21,370 nucleotides of DNA from CAYJXJ01 sp964374095. Lineage in GTDB: Bacteria > Elusimicrobiota > Elusimicrobia > UBA1565 > UBA9628. The notes beneath the pieces were generated by a model. That model was not told where the DNA came from. It saw nothing but the letters and a program-made list of their open reading frames with translations, and ran no database searches. A program made the position numbers and the translations under genes. The DNA lies in contig CAYJXJ010000070.1 in NCBI GenBank assembly GCA_964374095.1, forward strand, positions 1 to 21,370. Direction: 5' to 3'. Of this stretch, positions 19,065 to 21,370 are shown piece after piece (the stretch's first letter is position 1; every line of letters starts with the position of its first letter).

Positions 19065-20078
19065 ATGAAGACTCCGCGGCAGTTATCCACGGCACTTGGA
19101 ACGTTCCAAGCGCGGTGGATAACTTCCGTCCTGCTCGCCGTCGCGGCGGCTTTCCCGCCGCGACTGCACGGGTTCGGCTCGGGCGACAAGGGCACGGCGG
19201 CGGCCCAGTTCCTAAAGATCGGGCCGGGCGCGCGGGCCTCGGGCATGGCCGAGGCCTTCTCCGGGGTGGCCGACGACGCCTACGCGGCCTATTACAACCC
19301 GGGGGGTCTGGGCTTCTTGAAGCGTCCCGAGGTCGCGGCCACGCACGCCTCGCATTTCCAGGGGATCAACTACGAGTACGCGACGGTCTCGGTGCCCTTG
19401 CTGAGCTGGGTCGATACCAAGCGCCCGCGCCACGCCCTGGGCGTGCTGGCGGTATCGGTCACCAACCTCGGGGTCTCCAATATCGAGCGCCGGGGCACGA
19501 CCGAGACCGACGCGCCGGCCGAGACCTTCTCGGCCAGCGACTTCGCCTACGCGGCGAGCTACGCCTACGCCTGGCCCAAGATGGGGCTGTCGGCGGGCCT
19601 CACGGTCAAGTACGTGGACTCGGCGATCGGCGACTCCCACGCCGGGGCCATGGCCACCGACTGGGGCCTGCTGTGGCGGCGGGGGAGCCTGTCCTTGGGC
19701 GGGGGGCTGCGCCACGCCGGGGACAAGCAGCGCTTCGGGCTCATTGCCGAGCGCATTCCCACGACGGTCTTCGGAGGGGCGAGCTACCGGTGGTGGCAGG
19801 AGCGGCTGCTGGGCTCCTTTGATGTCGGGTTCCCTAATGATGGGCGGGCGCGCCTGGCCTGGGGGGGTGAGTACCGGCACCCCTTCACCAAGGACCTGCG
19901 CGGCTCGCTGCGCGCGGGCTACGCCAGCGCCGGCAAGCGCGGGACGACCGGGGGCGGCCTGACCGGAGGTCACTTCGGCGGCGGCATCGGCTACGCCAAC
20001 TTCGATTTCGACTTCGCCTGGGTCCCCCGGGGCGATATCGGCAATTCCCTCCGCTATTCCCTCCACGTTAAGTTCTAG
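19065..20078 (+). CDS. PorV/PorQ-family outer-membrane protein
   Basis: This 337-residue protein starts with ATG at 19065; an upstream GTG at 18981 overlaps the giant frame and adds a non-signal-like leader, so I chose the ATG. A positively charged stretch and the hydrophobic WITSVLLAVAAAF form a signal peptide. The mature part opens with GTAAAQFLKIGPGARASGMAEAFSGVADDAYAAYYNPGGLGFL, the hallmark of PorV/PorQ (UPF0164-like) barrels. The C-terminus, YSLHVKF, ends in phenylalanine, as in outer-membrane beta-barrels. In Bacteroidetes PorV shuttles type IX substrates to the attachment complex. Here it lies 80 bp after a protein with a type-IX-like C-terminus, probably in the same transcript. A long palindrome lies in codons 6-20. 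Confidence 0.88.
   Translation: MKTPRQLSTALGTFQARWITSVLLAVAAAFPPRLHGFGSGDKGTAAAQFLKIGPGARASGMAEAFSGVADDAYAAYYNPGGLGFLKRPEVAATHASHFQGINYEYATVSVPLLSWVDTKRPRHALGVLAVSVTNLGVSNIERRGTTETDAPAETFSASDFAYAASYAYAWPKMGLSAGLTVKYVDSAIGDSHAGAMATDWGLLWRRGSLSLGGGLRHAGDKQRFGLIAERIPTTVFGGASYRWWQERLLGSFDVGFPNDGRARLAWGGEYRHPFTKDLRGSLRAGYASAGKRGTTGGGLTGGHFGGGIGYANFDFDFAWVPRGDIGNSLRYSLHVKF
19081..19124. repeat. 44-bp near-perfect palindrome inside the PorV-like signal region
   Basis: The sequence is symmetric about 19102.5, with 20 of 22 base pairs matching. The core CTTGGAACGTTCCAAG (19095-19110) is perfect. The outer arms are AGTTATCCAC and GTGGATAACT, each containing TTATCCAC, which resembles a DnaA box. It encodes QLSTALGTFQARWIT of the presumed signal-peptide N-region. 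It could form a strong hairpin in the mRNA near the start codon or be a short mobile palindrome. Confidence 0.8.
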
Positions 20079-20147
20079 CGGGCGGCAGCCCGCTTGTCCT
20101 GACAACCATTTGGAAATGCGTTGGTTGTCAGGGCTAGCGGGCGGCAG
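20075..20147. repeat. 14-bp direct repeats flanking a hairpin after the PorV-like gene
   Basis: CTAGCGGGCGGCAG occurs at 20075-20088, overlapping the stop codon, and again at 20134-20147. Between the copies is an 11-bp inverted repeat (20098-20108 with 20122-20132, CCTGACAACCA/TGGTTGTCAGG) with a 13-nt loop. The left repeat also forms a 7-bp GC-rich stem (AGCGGGC/GCCCGCT) that could help end transcription, though no T-tract follows. The layout resembles a tiny mobile hairpin element with a target duplication. Confidence 0.7.
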
Positions 20148-20188
20148 TCGGACGCCGGGGCTAGCTATACGCGCGCACAGTTGCCGGA

Positions 20189-20197
20189 TGCTACAAT
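20189..20197 (+). promoter_or_regulatory. Extended -10 promoter of the WD40 gene
   Basis: TGCTACAAT is a TG-n-TACAAT extended -10 with no recognisable -35. The ATG at 20203 follows after 5 nt, so the mRNA should start at or next to the start codon (leaderless). Confidence 0.6.
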
Positions 20198-20202
20198 GGG
20201 CT

Positions 20203-21370
20203 ATGCTCTGGCTGGTTGCCCTATGGATCGGCGCCCCGGTGGGCGCGGCTGAACGCCGAGTCCTGAAATGGCGGGGTCACCAGGGAGCGATCCTCGGGGT
20301 GGCCGTCTCGCCCGATGGGCGGCGGCTCATCTCCGGGGGCGTGGACAAGACGGTGCGGCTCTGGGACGCGCGGTCCGGGGCCCCCGCCGGAGAGTTCCGG
20401 GGCCACCGGGACTGGGTCAACGCCGTGGACGTCTCGCCGGACGGCCGCCTCGGCCTATCCTGCGACCGCGCGGGAAGCTTGAGGGTGTGGGACGTCGCTT
20501 CCGGCCGCGAGGCCAAGCTTCTCGAAGGGCCGCGCGGTCCGCTGTTGGATTGCGCCTTTCACGCCGGCGGACGGCGGGCCATCTCGGCGGGGAGAGACGG
20601 GATGATCCGGATCTGGGAGCTTGGGGAAGAGGTGGAGGACGCGGCATGGAAGGCGCATGCGGGTTGGGTCGAGGAAATCGCCCCGTCCGTGACGGGCGGG
20701 TGGCTGGCCTCCATCGGAGGGGAATCGGACGTGAGGCTTTGGGACTCGTCGTCGGGGGCTCCCCTGGGCGCTTGCCGCGCGGGGGACCGCCTGAAGGCGG
20801 TTGCCGTGGCCCCGGACGCCGGACTCCTTCTCGCCGCGGACGCGGCGGGTCTCGCGACGCTCTGGTCCGCCCCGGACTGCGGTCCGGTCCGGAGCTTCCG
20901 GGCTCACGCCGGGGCCGTCGAGGCCGCGGCCTTCTCCCCGGACGGCCGACTCTTCGCGACGGCCGGTCATGACCGGCTGGCCAAGGTCTGGGACGCGCGG
21001 ACAGGGGAAGCCCTGGAGACTTTCACGGCGCACTCCGAGGGGGTGATGGCGGTCGCATTCACCCCGGATGGCCGCCGGCTCTTTTCGGCGGGGCGCGACG
21101 GAATGATCGCCCTCTGGGACGTGACCGGACTTCCTGCGGCGGCCGCGCCCCGGCCCGAGACCGGGATCGCGGTGGTCGAAATAGTCGGGCCTGAAGCGGC
21201 GCCGCGGGAGCAGGAGGCTCCCGTATCCGACGCGCCGCCGCCCGCGGCCTCTCCGGACGCCGGGCCCTCCCCTAAATCGGCAGGCCGGGTCCCGCCCGCC
21301 GCGGGCGCGCCGGGCGGCAAGCGCGCCCGCGGGACGGTCCCGGCGGCTGAGGCCGCCCCGGCTACGGGAC
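20203..21370 (+). CDS. WD40 repeat protein, exported (3' end outside window)
   Basis: The frame opens with ATG at 20203 and stays open to the end of the window (389 codons). MLWLVALWIGAPVGAAE is a short signal-peptide-like start. Seven WD40 repeats follow, enough for a full seven-bladed propeller. They include HQGAILGVAVSPDGRRLISG...VRLWD, HRDWVNAVDVSPDGR...LRVWD, HAGAVEAAAFSPDGRLFATAG...AKVWD and HSEGVMAVAFTPDGRRLFSAG...IALWD. Repeats 3-5 are more degenerate. From about 21135 the chain becomes rich in Pro and Ala, a linker that suggests a further domain beyond the window. WD40 propellers serve as interaction scaffolds; the partner is unknown. The start choice is supported by the extended -10 placed for a leaderless message. 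Confidence 0.88.
   Translation, partial: MLWLVALWIGAPVGAAERRVLKWRGHQGAILGVAVSPDGRRLISGGVDKTVRLWDARSGAPAGEFRGHRDWVNAVDVSPDGRLGLSCDRAGSLRVWDVASGREAKLLEGPRGPLLDCAFHAGGRRAISAGRDGMIRIWELGEEVEDAAWKAHAGWVEEIAPSVTGGWLASIGGESDVRLWDSSSGAPLGACRAGDRLKAVAVAPDAGLLLAADAAGLATLWSAPDCGPVRSFRAHAGAVEAAAFSPDGRLFATAGHDRLAKVWDARTGEALETFTAHSEGVMAVAFTPDGRRLFSAGRDGMIALWDVTGLPAAAAPRPETGIAVVEIVGPEAAPREQEAPVSDAPPPAASPDAGPSPKSAGRVPPAAGAPGGKRARGTVPAAEAAPATG

Noticed and set aside
19081..19124. Replication origin based on DnaA-box-like arms
   Set aside because: There are only two imperfect boxes, inside a coding region, with no AT-rich unwinding region and no dnaA or dnaN nearby.
1..21370. CRISPR arrays, rRNA genes, transposase or integrase genes
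   Set aside because: None seen. No regularly spaced repeats with unique spacers, no rRNA-like sequence and no recognisable recombinase motif were found on either strand.

Overview
The window is GC-rich bacterial DNA with long, densely packed coding sequence. A surface giant ending in a FlgD-like/type IX-style C-terminal domain sits next to a PorV/PorQ-family outer-membrane protein, among Kelch, BNR, beta-helix and carboxypeptidase-regulatory-like modules and many toxin-antitoxin remnants. This suggests a Gram-negative lineage such as Elusimicrobiota or a similar uncultivated group. The assignment is inferred from architecture only; no marker gene is present.

Layout. Positions 1-429 hold the C-terminal end of a TPR-like protein. 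Positions 430-747 hold a decayed DUF4143 (AAA-ATPase family) remnant. On the minus strand there follow a Phd/YefM-RelE/ParE toxin-antitoxin pair (847-1430) with a clear promoter and operator-like repeats, and a truncated MNT nucleotidyltransferase (1655-1888). One uninterrupted plus-strand reading frame then runs from 2257 to 18984 (5575 codons). Its N-terminal third of a kilobase-pair scale unit (2257 to about 4015) is a multi-pass GT-C/TMTC-like (DUF1736) glycosyltransferase with TPRs. The rest is a secreted mosaic: 14 Kelch motifs, a galactose-oxidase C-terminal-like domain, FN3, a BNR/sialidase-like propeller, a parallel beta-helix, Ig-like domains, about nine carboxypeptidase-regulatory-like units and a FlgD-like C-terminus. 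After it come a PorV/PorQ-like protein (19065-20078), a hairpin/direct-repeat spacer, and a seven-blade WD40 protein that leaves the window at 21370.

The unusual part is 4184-5795. Two blocks of minus-strand genetic material lie inside the giant frame without closing it. The first is a hicBA toxin-antitoxin operon. The second holds a retropepsin-like protease gene, a candidate small RNA with a strong promoter and terminator, and a tRNA-like gene. Both blocks interrupt what looks like one conserved N-terminal region of the Kelch protein. All three antisense protein genes are codon-aligned with the giant frame. Their promoters share the 14-bp motif GCRTSTGYTATACT, and hicB and the protease start exactly where transcription should start, which implies leaderless mRNAs. 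The tRNA has an arginine-type body but a GCU (serine-codon) anticodon. Hairpins on either side of it carry perfectly complementary 7-nt loops.

Functional reading: the giant secreted protein and the PorV-like protein probably form a surface export unit. The GT-C part is probably a separate gene fused to the secreted gene by deletion. The minus-strand modules look like small selfish or regulatory cassettes that inserted into it.
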